Positions 46,712 through 60,017 of a DNA stretch of 64,000 bases are shown here, in pieces. The stretch lies in the NCBI GenBank assembly GCA_900239685.1, contig OENT01000190.1, positions 62,001 through 126,000 of the forward strand, read 5' to 3'. The notes below the pieces were generated by a model, which saw only the letters and a program-made list of their open reading frames with translations, was not told where the DNA came from and did no database searches. The stretch comes from Rotaria macrura (Eukaryota; Rotifera; Eurotatoria; Philodinida; Philodinidae). The number at the start of each line of letters is the position of its first letter. Within the stretch, counting starts at the first letter, position 1. A program made the translations under genes and the position numbers.

Positions 46712-49700
46712 TGAGAAGTCTTATTCCCTGAAATATTTTCAAATAATATATTGTCAACAAGAACAAGAAGAAAAACATATATAATCAACAAAATTTTAAC
46801 AGAAAAAGTTCATATTAAAAAATTATAAAAACTAGGCTAATATGTTTATGATTAGGAAAACGAATAATCAGTTTGAGTTACACGCGATCCAATCTGTATT
46901 ATATGAATTCATGCTTCTTGTCGAACTCATCTAATGGTGAAAGATTGATAGAAACTACAAGTCTACTATGGCACACATGAAGCCATATGTCATATGCATG
47001 ATTTCATTTCACTTTTTAATTAATGTTAATCTTATTCAAATAAATTTTTGTTCATTTAAACTAAAATCGATGATTTGTCAACATACTTTATAGTTTTTGT
47101 ATCTTAATGATGCGAGTAGTTAGATCTTATTTAAGAATTTCACTTATGATTTCATTGCTTCCTTGTATGTCGAGGGTGCTTCATATTCTATTCATGTTTG
47201 CCAATGATTTCTATTTCTGTAGCATTGAAAAGTAAACACTTTTCTTGTAAAAATAATCCTTCTATTGAGACAATACATCGCACACTATCGTTAGTCATCA
47301 TTCTTTCCAGTTTCCAACATCATATATTTTGTTGCCTAATGAAATGTAAATATTTTTTTATAGAAAAATTTGAGACGTGACGACATCAATAAATTGACCT
47401 AATTATAAAAAATTTCCATGACTTACTGAACATCATAGATCTTTTAATAGAGATAAATCGAAATAAATATGATGTTAAAATATAGATTTTCAATCACATT
47501 GGAAAAAGAATTAACTACTTTTCCACGAAGATAATAATTTTGTATTCAATCGAGTACAATGAATTATGTAAGTGATTTTGTCTTCGATATTATGGTATTA
47601 TCAATGATAAATAACATTATTGCTTTAGACGTGCGGAAATAAAAGTATCCATTTCTGTCTTGATACTAGTCATATTTTTGGAGGCAAAAGAACACAAAGC
47701 CTTAAAAATCAAAGTTTTTAGCCGAATGTACTAAATACAATTTGCATTCTCTTTCTTTACCGAGTAAAATGTCAATATTTGCCTTCATAAAATTAAAAGT
47801 TATCACAAAAGTGTGTTGGCTTTTACACTAATTCATTTTATCGCTTCTTGTTTTACTAATAGAATATTTGCAAAGTGAGCTAGACACTAGTGAATTATCA
47901 CTAATATTGTTAACACTATCATTTTGTGCGGAGCTACAATGGTTACTGAGTATCTAACAACTAATTACAACGAGTTCAACGATTATTTGCCATTTTACTC
48001 GATTTCTTAGCTAATATTTATATCTTACGTAGTTTTAAGCAACGATTATTCATTAACAAAAGGCTGACGACTGTTGGGAAATGTAACACTTTTACGAATA
48101 TTAAGAATTTTCTTTCTTTTCAATCAGTCTCTAGTGTTTTATTCGGCTTCATTGCCCAATAATTTTCGAAAACAGTGATCCATCATCTCTCTCTCTTTCT
48201 CTGGTACTCTCCGTAGAGTCGTACATTATTGAGACTATCAATTGTGTTGATTAAATTTTATTGTTTCATTTCGTGTTTTAGTACATATATACATGCAATA
48301 GGGAAGTCAAATATCTTTATCTTTGACATAAGACAAATAATGATCGGTAAAGTCAAGAATGTGCAATATTTCATGAAGATTTCCATCCTATGTAACGAAT
48401 AAAATTTGTCAGAATTTTTTATTACATAGTCTATTTTTCATCTTTTAGTCACTGAGGTAGAGTTCGTTTGTCTATTGACAACGAGTTGAAATGGTCGAAT
48501 TTCCAAAAATAAATATAATTTCCCGTATAGAACTCTCAAACAAGTAATATTCTGACAAATCATTTGATGCATCAACGATTCAGTATATAAATTAAGATCG
48601 GTTTTATCGAATTTCTTTTAAAGGAAAACATCCATGTATGTCGATACGAATTCCCTGGACATGTAAAGAATATGAGTAGCCATCATCAGTACTCGAGGGA
48701 CTAATGTAAATAGTGAAATACTTTTCTTTTTTTGTTGAATATAAGTCAAGTCTATTATTTTTAAACAAAGAACGTTATTAAAATGAGTTCAAAATAGTCG
48801 ATCAAATTTATTTAATTGTGTTCTTTATAATACTTTTGATAATCATCATTCATATTTCAATAGCTTAATCACTAGTTATATGAATATTGACTGATATTGA
48901 TGTGGGCGGAAATCATATTCATATCCAAATAGCAGCTGTATAACTTCTGATTGATCTGTGTCTTTAGATTCAGCATTAACTAATCGTATCGAACATTATA
49001 AATGCGTTTTGATATTACATTTTGAAAGACATTCTTTATACAACGTTCGACTATCGCTATCTGTTATTTGTTAGTGGATATCAAGAGTGGCATCTAAATT
49101 GTCACGCGTAGTTTTGAATCAAGACAGAAATCAAATATGATTTTTGATCTACTTTAAAATAACTCTGTTGTTGTATGAACCAAGGCACTGAAGTTGGCTG
49201 CTTCTTCATCAGACATTATGCAATGGAATAGAACAATGACTATAATTGGATTTGGTTGTTTTGACTGGAATTCATACAAAATCAATAAAATATAAGCGAT
49301 TCTTAATCTTAAATGGAAGAAAAAGTGAATAACAACGTAGTTTTTGTTCTGTACATTGAAAAAAAACACATCTCATCTTTTAGATAGTAGTCTAATGATT
49401 TTCCTGATACTTAGTGCTTTTCTAGTAACAATATTCCATAGGACAAAAACTTCAAGAGACGATAATCATATTTAATTGATCTACTTTCCCTTTTGCAATT
49501 CATTTTCTTATCTCAACACAAGAGCAGAACTTACCCTCGGATTCTATATCTTAAGAAGTGCATTAAGAGCCAAGAAACTTTCATATGGACATCTCGAATA
49601 TTTTTGAACTGTACAGTAAAATACGGAAATATGATTTTACATGAGTGTGTCGCCCAATAAAATAAGATGATTTTCGAGTTTACAGTCCAATAAATATTCC

Positions 49701-50184
49701 ATGTGAATTGGCTAGAAAAGAAATAATGTTTTTCTATGACTTTATCATGAGTTATTCCTTCTCTTTCCAAAAATGTCAACTTTCCACAAGAAAGCCAAAA
49801 TAAGTTTTGCTGCATTTAAATCGGAAAGAATTGATTTCTTTATCAATAAATGATAAGAGTACGAAAAAAGCGGCATTTGGATGAACGGTTGTCATTAAAA
49901 GAAAATATTCAATGTAAATATATGAATTCAGTTCTTAAAAACACTGCTCATTGATCGTTTAACTATTGAGACAACTCATTATTGATTATCATTCTAATTT
50001 GGAAATATCCCGTACATGAGAAAAAGAGTGACAAGCGAACTGCGATAGCTATCTTCATTAGAAAGTCCATTCAACAAAATATTGGAAAATCAAGAGTATT
50101 TGATTCGATTATGACTCTCTTACTCCTCGTTTATGAGTGTATATCGGCATGTTTTTGTTTTCAAGATCATCGCAATACAATGGA
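46712..50184. other. gene-free stretch
   Basis: About 3.5 kb with no supported gene on either strand; AT-rich, no clear repeat boundaries. Confidence 0.45.
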
Positions 50185-50845
50185 ACAAGTATCGTCCCGT
50201 TTCGTCGACATCCCCTTAATTGTCCCGCTTGGTCGACAGAAATGTTTTTCCTATTTCGTCGACAACATGTTTTTCTTACTTTGCCGAAAAACATGTTATC
50301 CCTTTGGTATACCCCGCAATTTAGTAATCAAACGCTTGGTCGACAAGTTGAGGTCCAATTCATAAATCATTAAATGAGTATCCAGTTTTCTAAAGTTAAA
50401 AGTCACTTGATCTATGGTTTAGTGAATAAAAGTCAAAATTCAATTTGATATACACACAAGTTTGATTTGATAAAATTTTGCAATTGTCGTTGAGTTTTTC
50501 TACTTATGAATCGGAAAATCGCTCTGACTGAANTTCAGTCAGAGCGATTTTCCGATTCATAAGTAGAAAAACTCAACGACAATTGCAAAATTTTATCAAA
50601 TCAAACTTGTGTGTATATCAAATTGAATTTTGACTTTTATTCACTAAACCATAGATCAAGTGACTTTTAACTTTAGAAAACTGGATACTCATTTAATGAT
50701 TTATGAATTGGACCTCAACTTGTCGACCAAGCGTTTGATTACTAAATTGCGGGGTATACCAAAGGAATAAGATAGTTGTCGGCGAAATAGGAAAAACATT
50801 TCACTCGACCAAGCGGGAAATTCCTCTAATTGGACTTAATTAGTC
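50185..50845. repeat. palindrome centred on an N, with GTCGAC minisatellite in its outer arms
   Basis: The inner arms 50301-50532 and 50534-50765 are reverse complements (232 bp each) with no spacer except the N at 50533. Beyond 50301/50765 the arms continue as diverged, indel-bearing copies to about 50185 and 50845. The left outer arm contains GTCGAC at 50204, 50232, 50258 and 50339, a spacing close to multiples of 27 bp, within units of the form TTTCGTCGACA. The right outer arm retains the related TTGTCGGCGAAATAGG and CTCGACCAAGCGGG. Confidence 0.75.
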
Positions 50846-52127
50846 GACTAAACTGGACTTGACCAATGTAACATAATTAGTTTAATAGCAAGAAAATATT
50901 TCTAGAACCTTTTTGAGACTTCAAAAGCTTAAGAGTTTTATAAAGTTATTTGCTGTTTATCTTTGAACTATCATCGATAGTGTGAAGGAGGATTAAATGG
51001 CTGAGATCAACTTAACTAAGAGAGAACTGCATAGCTAAACGAGAAAAACAACATGAATGGTGTCACTTTCTTAACTTCTCTTCAGATGTTTCGAAAAGTA
51101 AGAGATGATATGTGATCATAGAGAACTTCATATCGTATAATATGAACTCTGGATTTATAATACCATAATGGCAAAGAACTCTTCATTAATTGATGTTTAT
51201 AAACTACTTTCTGTTTCAAAGAAAATCTACAAAGAACTGCATATATATACTGTGCCGTTTAGACTGTACTAAAAACATATAAGACAAGATTTTCTATTGC
51301 TATTTATAAATTCATGAGTTACATAAGATATCACTTGCTTTCGCCAAGACAGATCATTCCAATAATTGGTCTGAATCGGAAGCCGGGAGATGAAAGTGAC
51401 TTGATGATTCCTTATGTTTGATTTTATCTGATCCTATTGTAGAAATTTGAAGGAATCCCACGTGAGCCTTGGACTCATTTCTAGTTATGTTACCAGGTAT
51501 TTACTTACATCTAATTCAGAAAATAGGATTCATCGTTCGTATCCGTTTGTAGATCCGTCTTCCGAAGTCCGATCGAATATTATCAGTGATTTGGATATGA
51601 TAAGATCCTGCCGGATGTAGTTCGGATTCGTTCGCCTGCATGTTTTCAATCCGTGTCATTCATCAGAGTAACAAATCTTCAACCAGGACACTTACGAACT
51701 TTTCGTTGAGTATTAACATTACTCCTGATTCTAAATAGGACATGCTAGTATTAACAATGAGCGCACCATTGTTTCATACACATGATAACTGAAATCTTAT
51801 CATATATTTTATGCATGTTTATTCAAATATGCTTGCTCGCGCCATCTATTCATTATCGCACGATATATGCTCAAATAGCAATAAAGTTTCTTTGACATCA
51901 ATAGATGTTGTTCATTTTACACGCATTTTAATGAAACCGACATTCAGATATCATTTCTTCGTTCCTCTTTCATTTTACGACGAATCAATCACTAACTAAC
52001 TATAGATTCATCGAATCAAAAATATAAAGAAAAAAGCATTTCTTACATTTCAACGAATTTTATTTCATTTGATTATATTGATCATTTGGCGACGTATACA
52101 AAGATTCAATAAGCTTTTTTACTCGTC
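50846..52127. other. intergenic, upstream of the RdRP gene
   Basis: No gene seen. Presumed promoter region of the RdRP gene; no distinctive motif identified. Confidence 0.4.
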
Positions 52128-55100
52128 ATGGCTTCTAATCCGATTGAAAAATATCCTTTAAATCGTCGTAAAGATCATGTGAATCGAAATTTTCAAATTT
52201 TTGATGATATTAACAAATCAACTAGAAAGAAACATTCTTTAAAAGTCGAAAACAAATTCAAAGTTCACAAACCGGAATTCATTCTTAGTATTCATCATAA
52301 AGAAAGTCTCGATACTAATAATGGTTTACGTCCATTGATGTCTTTGTTAAAAGAATATAAAGGGAAAGAAATCTATCAACCGGATCCACGTTCGTCACTT
52401 CACATAAAAGGTTTAGATAATGTCTATTATAAGACACGTAAACCCTTACAAACACATGATGTGTGTAAACGTTTTAAACCGGGTATGCCCGTATGGGTCT
52501 ATTTTACAACAACATGTGAAACATTGGACAATTATTTATTAACAAACGAGAATGAAATTATTGATTACACACCGAAAGAACGTCTGCATTACGGTTATCG
52601 TGGTCGCCTGCAGCGTGAGCAATTAAAAATTAAACAAAACAAACAAAAACAAATCATTTCATCGTCTACACCTGATCCATCGCTGGCTTTAACAACCGTT
52701 CGTAAGAATGCTCCACTATCAACCGTATGTCATCTGATAACACTTGGCTCATTTCTTGACTGTGGCACATATATTGCTCATGCATCGACATTATCGGATA
52801 TTGATAAATTTGAAATTGAATTTCGTAGCATTCCACAATCAATTTATGTACGTTCTATCAAAAATCAAGATTATTTAAATACGAATGATGACTTACTCTA
52901 TAATAAAATTCTTTATTCAGTATTAATACCACATGATCATATTGAATCATATATAGTCCTTAATCATCAAGATGATTTTATTGACATATTTATTCCACTT
53001 CTATATGCTATTAAACCGATACAAGAGATTGAATTAGATGACTTAGGTACAAGACAACGTACACGTGCAACAAGATTTCATCGCTTTGAAACAAGACACA
53101 TTGCACAATCATCTGTTATGCATGTACGAATACCAATGTTAAATACAAGTAGTAAAATGATTAATGATTTAGCTAGTAAATTACTTGAAAATAGTATTAA
53201 AATCTTATATGGAAATATAAAAATTATTCATTTACCAAATGATTTTATAAATCCATACGAAAATTTAGAATTTGGAAATTATCTTTGTAATTATGCTTGG
53301 CATATGCTGACATCGCTTGGTTAGTTTTTATTGTTTCATCCAAGCTTTCATTGAGAATCTATGATTATTTTTCGACGTTTACTTTTCAAGAGGATATATC
53401 TCGCCATGTGTTAAATGACTTTAATTTAGATGAAATGTTCTCAAGCTCATTTGAATGCATTAAGAAAAACAGTAAAATAATTCCGATTTCCGTATCTTTT
53501 TCTAATTGTAAATTTTCAAGTAACTCCTATTGGGAAAAGTTGAGTATATGTGATATTTTCATATATAAAACAATTCTCTTGTTCATGAATATATGTCTTT
53601 CGAAAGAGAACTTTAGAGAAACTAAAATTCGTACGGTTCAGTTTGTTCATGAATAATTTAAAGAAGAATGTTAACTTTTCGTCACTTGAAATAGTTAGTT
53701 CTATTCGACAATGTCATAAATGAATCTCAAAGTAGAAAATCGATTTAAAATCTATCGGCATTGCTCTCAAACAAGGTCATTACGTCGAGAAAATTAATCG
53801 TGCTGCTCTTGTTTTGTAATGCTATGTATCTTCGAGTTGCTCATTAATAATAATTTTGTCAAGTTTTATGATAGATGCATGTTTGGATGCATTTAAATAA
53901 ACTCACCATGTTAAGTTCGATCAACGATCGATTAAGAGCTCTACACTGAGAAGATTAGCGAAAGCAAATGCAAACCTTGCTTTAATTTTTCACTGTAACA
54001 CTATGCCGTAATCTTCACTCATTCATCGCGACTAACTCAATTTTCGTGATAGACTATCGACAATAGTTATACGCATAGCCAAGATTGAAAATATCAATAG
54101 CTATTGTTTTCAATACAATAAATAGTTAAATAATTCCATTTTGTTTTTCTAAATTACAGTTCAATATCACTGATACAATCATAGATTACTTTGAAATCAA
54201 AAAGATATTAGAAGATTGTTCAAAATTAATTCTTTTGATAGCAAGGCATACCCTTACCTATGTAAAAAATATACTATTATCCCCACTCCTGCCAAACTCG
54301 TGAGAGAGATTTGTTTAAAACAAACTTAAAAGATAATCGAATTCATGAAGAACAACATGTTTTATTTTGGTTTCTGCTTTTGAATTTAACAAATCTTGTC
54401 TTTTGTTAATCTTTTATAATTAGGTTATCGTCTCAAAGATAAACTAACTGATGAATTCGTATCAAAATTAGTTGATATTTCTAATGATTCTTCATTATTC
54501 TATCATGCATTACGTGATTTATGGAAAACATGTAAAGGCAATCGTTTTCTGGATATCTATATTGTATTATCAAATAATACAGTAAAATATTCAGATGTTG
54601 CTGCACGATGGTTATTTGATTGTACGACACCGAACTATTGTTATGTACCACGTGTAGTTGTAACTCCAACACAAATTCTACCTCAACCTATGCGTCCCAT
54701 GAAAGAAAATCGTGTACTCCGTGGTGGACGCTTTGGTTCATCGTTTGCATTTTGTCGCGTATTATTACGTGATGAAGATCTTGTAACGATGTCAGCTGAA
54801 ACTGTTGAACAATGTCGTCAACGTATATTAGATTTAATAATGCAAGATTTAACTATAGCACAAACTGATTATGAATATCTTCATTGTTCAAACTCACAGT
54901 TACGTGATCGATCATTTTGGTTTTATAAACCAAATAATGGTAACACAGCTGAAACCATACGACAGTGGATGGGTAATTTTCGTCATGAATATTCTGTTTC
55001 ATCTTATGTTACACGTATGGCACTTTGTTTTACGGGTTCAATTAAAACATTTGCAATCGAGAAATTAACTGAAATCGAAGAAATTCCAGATATCAAGACA

Positions 55101-58100
55101 ATTGATGGACGATATATTTTCACTGATGGTATTGGAAAAATTAGTGAACCAATGATGAGACGAGTTTTCGAAGCATTAGATCTTAATCAAACAACAGGCT
55201 ACTTGCCTTGTGCTCTTCAAATACGAATGGCAGGCATCAAAGGTGTTTTAGTGAAAGCACCAGAACTTGGTATTTTAATTTTGTTAGATGAAAATTTTAT
55301 TTTTAACAAATATCTATTCTCTACTATCAAGGTTTACGTGAAGTTATACAAGTTCGTCGATCACAAATGAAATTTGAATGTGATCATTATGATCTTGAAG
55401 TTATTGATTATTCGAAACCATGTAATTTAACGTTAAATCGACAAGTTATAACATTACTTTCATCTCTTGGCGTTCAAGATATTGCATTTTTACACATACA
55501 AAATGAAGCACGACTTCGAGCAACCATGGCCTTATTAAAATGTCGAGAAGCTATCAGTTTATTGGATAAAGTTAGATATTTTGAATTCGAAAAAATTACA
55601 AATTCAGGAAGTATGTTTTTTATTTGAAAATATCTGACATACAAAAGTCACTGCATCTTTCATTGAACTTTGTGGATAACTACATGAGCAAAAGTTTGCA
55701 ATGAATTGATCCTTGCGTGAAAATTTAAAACAGATCATCGCTCGTATAGAAGTGTTCCAAGGCACAACCTTTGCAGAGATGAAAAAAAAGTTTCTGTTAT
55801 TTTGTGAGAAACATCGAAAACTCCATCACGTTCTTTGTTAGCGTTCTCGACAGTTTGATTCCGTTCGTTCATAATGTGTACACACTTTTGATCGAAAATG
55901 ATCTGAAAGATGATAATAGCCACTTTTTTATCAACAAAGATACACTGTAAGTGCTACATTATGTATCTAACTTAACACTATTAAAGTAATCAATGAGAAT
56001 CTATCGAATTAGGTCCATATTTCAAATATAATCGTGTAGCCAAGTTAGTTGACAATAAGTAAGATTCAAGTAAAAATAGACACTAGACTTAAACAGTTTA
56101 AAGCTATCAAAAAAACAATATGTTCCATGTATTGTTCAGAAGAGAAGAATGAGCCATGAGTACTATTGAAGCTAGAGAGAATTTGAAAGAAAAATAGTTC
56201 CCACAAAAACGAATACAATTTTCGAACTTAAAATTTTCTCTTATGAAATACACAATTGATATGTTTTTTTGAGTATGTGTCAACCATTGAACTACTCTTT
56301 TGTTTAACACTTTGATATCGTTCAATCGAGTATCTTTATTGGTTATTGTCATTCAATCAGCTGTGATAAGTTGATCATAAATGTTTTCTTCTAATTTGAT
56401 TTTGTGATATGAGCTAGAACTTTCGACACAGATACACTTGAAAATTACAAGATATGCAGTAAATTTTCAACCGAAACCAATATATATATATATATATGTC
56501 CCAGTATACAAGATTCTTGTAGAGACTGACCCTATCCGTTTGCAATCTGAAGTATTTTTCGAACGAATGTATTTGTTCTCGCGTAAATTTTGCAACTCTC
56601 CCCAACAAATTACACTTATATAACTTCAACAAAAACTAGAAGACATTACTTTATTTTACTAATCAAGACAAATGATCGATTAATAAAAATATTCACATGG
56701 AAAAAAGCTTGAGTTGTCGTAGATGGTTCATCTTTAACAATAAAAAATCTCATTTATTTGATTTTATTTAATTAATACTGAAAACGATAATATTGATTTT
56801 TAGTTGACATATCTCAAGAACCATTTTTTCGTTCACTATTAATTGCTTCATTTCGTGATCGATTACGTTGTTTGAAAAAACGTTCTAATGTTTCAATACC
56901 AAAAATGTATGGACGAGCTATGTTTGGTATTATTGATGAAAGTCGAACACTTCAATATGGTGAAGTATTTATTCAACATACATCAAATAATCAACTTGAA
57001 TCAGAAATCGTTCTTGGTTATGTTGCTGTGACGAAAAATCCTTGTCTTTATCCAGGTAAAATTTTTTTATAATGCTACTTTGTTTTTGAATTCTTCTTCT
57101 TTTCGATGACTTTGTTTTATAGGTGATATTCGTGTGTTAAAGGCTATTGACGTTCCACATTTACATCATCTGCACGATTGTATTGTTTTTCCTTGCAATG
57201 GTAATACTTGAAGTTGTATTTACAATCAACCATGACGTATTATACTCATTAACGATAGTCGAACCTCAATCGATACTAGATTCCGTAATGTGTGTCGTCG
57301 TATTTCAAAGTAGATGCTTTCTTGTTAAGACTTTTGAAATACGAGATTGTAGCGGTGCATATCTGAATAAAATACTAAAAAGTCTCAAGAAAGACTTGGT
57401 AGGTAAATCAGACAAAGATTCCATATGAAACTTAATCTATAAAGTATTTGTCTATTCAATATACTAATGATTGTACTATGAATAGCAAGATTAGTTGCAT
57501 AGTGTTTTCTATATGGATCATACTAGCAAGCTGTTTTCGTTGTTTTTGTAAAATTGAACTGTTTTGTTTTCTTCACTAGGTCATCGTCCACATACGAATG
57601 AAATTTCTGGTTCTGATCTTGATGGTGATGTCTATTGGGTTTGTTGGTTACCAGATATTGTACCCAATCCTGAAAATCAAATCCTACCATTAGATTATGA
57701 TACAACAGAAAAGAAACTTCTTGATCATGCTATAACCATTGATGATGTGGCTGAGTTTTTAATTGATTATATGGCCAATGATTTTCTTGGTGAATTATGT
57801 AATGCTCATTTAGCATGGGCTGATTTAGAATTAGCAACAAGTCCACGTTGCATTGAATTAGCACATGACATAGCTGCTGTTGTTGATTATCCGAAAACAG
57901 GTATCAATCCTGTCAATGATGAAAAACGTCGCGAATTGAAAGCACCACGCTATCCTGACTTTATGGAAAAAGAGCTACGTACATATGCAAGTCGAAAGGT
58001 TCTTGGTAAAATGTATCGTCAAGCACGTTGTGCATATGATTTACATGTTCAATTAGAATATCTTGATGAAAAGCACCTCATTGAAATCGATGAAACATTA

Positions 58101-60017
58101 TTATTTGACGGTTATGAAATGTATTGCAATGATGCTAAACGACAATATGAATTGTATTGTAATAAATTACAACAAATTCTCGATCTATATGATTATAGTA
58201 CGGAAGCTGAACTAATAACAGGTTGTCAACCATTATTCATCGATGAAAAACGTTCGTACGATGCGGCTGATGTTGCTGGACAAGATTTTAAGCGGTTACG
58301 TACAGATACACGACGGGAATTCTTAAATGAATTTATTCGTTACAATGATAAAAAAAACCATAAACGTGATCGTGATGTAACACTCATATCATCGGATCCC
58401 GCCATAGCTCGTAAACAATTACAAAAGGCATCGGCTTGGTATTATATTGCATATACAGAAGAACATGATGATCATGAACAATTAATAAAATCGAAATCAT
58501 TTGCTTGGATAATGTGGGATTTCTTATGTGAAATACGTTCATCTAAAGAACGTATTCATCATTTATCATCACGAACCATATCTGAAGCATTAAAATCGTA
58601 TTATATAACAATGACAAATGTGAAATCACGTCATATAGCGAATTATGAAAAAGCACGAACAAATTTATATAAATATCTGTTAGAAGATCAATGTGAACAT
58701 TTATTTGAACCAGCTTATTCATTTCTTAACATACCCGATTTAACTGGTACACGTGTCCGAGTTATTATTGATTCACATAATAATTTAAATAAATCAAAAA
58801 CAATTATTAATTTAAATAAACAACAATATGACATTGTACCATTGAATATAAGTAAAATCAAATCATTTAATAAAGCCAATCGATTCTATTTCAAACTATT
58901 AATGCAACAGCCAGCAATAGCAACTGTACTAGAAATAGCTATTGATTGGGCAGCTAAACATCAATGTTTTACAAGAACAGATAGAGAAGGAACAAGAACT
59001 CTTGTTTTAAAGCCAGAAATGTTTTTCGAACGAGCACTTAAAGCTTTATTTAAAGATGTTCCAGCTTGTTATTTACCATCGTTTGATGATGATGATGATG
59101 AAAACGATGAAGATAATCAAATGAAAATCATTAATGGATCGATCGAAGATGATACAATATCATCTTCATCAAATAATAACGAACAGCCAGTTAAAGTAAC
59201 AAATAAACAACTTAATGCAGGTCTATTTTTAACTTATGAACAATGGACTAATTATATGATCGATAAAGTAAGAAAATTAAAATTTCTAGTCTAGTTGAAG
59301 TTCAAATTTTCGAAACGAAGAAAACTGATTTGAGTATCGTCGTATCAGAATTGAATCTAATCGATTTCTTGGTGACATGTTCGGAGATTTATTTTTCTAC
59401 ATGCAGAAATCAATGACAAAGTGTGTTTTCTTCTTCACCTAATATAATAAGCATCTGATAATTTCCTAGTCTTAAGATGGATAAATTCGAATTGGTAGAA
59501 CGAACGATTGAGTCAATCCAAAGAAAATAAAGAGTGAGTTTAAACGAACGAAGGAGATTACCAAAGTAATATATTCCAACATTAAACTTTATTCATCATA
59601 CCTTGAAAGTTCGAAGTTGCTGAAACTATTTTTATGTGTTTCAAAAGAATGAAGCGGTGTATCTTACACAAATAATACTTTTTTTTTTAGTGGGACTTCC
59701 AAGCAATAGCCTACAACTTTCAAAAATTGATACGTGTTTGTAACGATGAAAAAGATATATGTTTTCTCAATGTATGTCATGTACTTCTATTGGCATTACA
59801 AAAGATTGGCATAACACGAAATCTTGACAATGCACCTGTGGACCTGAAAGATTCATTGGTTTATCGAGTAAAATTTCATCAATTTTAAAGTAATAAGCAT
59901 AAATATAATTTGTTATTTTCTATTCAGTTGGATCAACCATTAAATCGTACTTGTCCATCATCTGCACTAAATGAAAGTGTATCAAAACCAGAGTCGATTC
60001 CATCTCATCATCCATGA
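52128..60017 (+). CDS. cellular RNA-dependent RNA polymerase (RdRP, RNA-silencing type), 8 exons, 1,530 aa
   Basis: Eukaryotic RdRP of the QDE-1/EGO-1/RRF-1 family, which copies RNA templates to make dsRNA or secondary small RNAs in silencing. Exons: 52128-53319, 54424-55269, 55332-55610, 56804-57055, 57123-57200, 57580-59267, 59691-59858, 59928-60017; total 4,593 nt with consistent phases. Family blocks in order: RVLRGGRFGSSFAFCRVLL, IKTIDGRYIFTDGIGKIS, GYLPCALQIRMAGIKGVL, GLREVIQVRRSQMKF, LTLNRQVITLLSSLGV, MYGRAMFGIIDESRTLQYGEV, VTKNPCLYPGDIRVLKA, HDCIVFP, then SGSDLDGDVYW with the catalytic DLDGD at about 894-898. An acidic DDDDDENDED stretch lies near the C-terminus. The N-terminal 400 residues in exon 1 are less conserved. 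Introns 1 and 3 exceed 1 kb; the others are 62-423 bp. All catalytic blocks look intact. The start is the first ATG of a 398-codon frame. Confidence 0.93.
57609..57641 (+). other. RdRP catalytic motif DLDGD
   Basis: SGSDLDGDVYW in exon 6; the three aspartates coordinate the catalytic Mg2+ in the double-psi beta-barrel active site of this polymerase family. All three are present. Confidence 0.85.
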
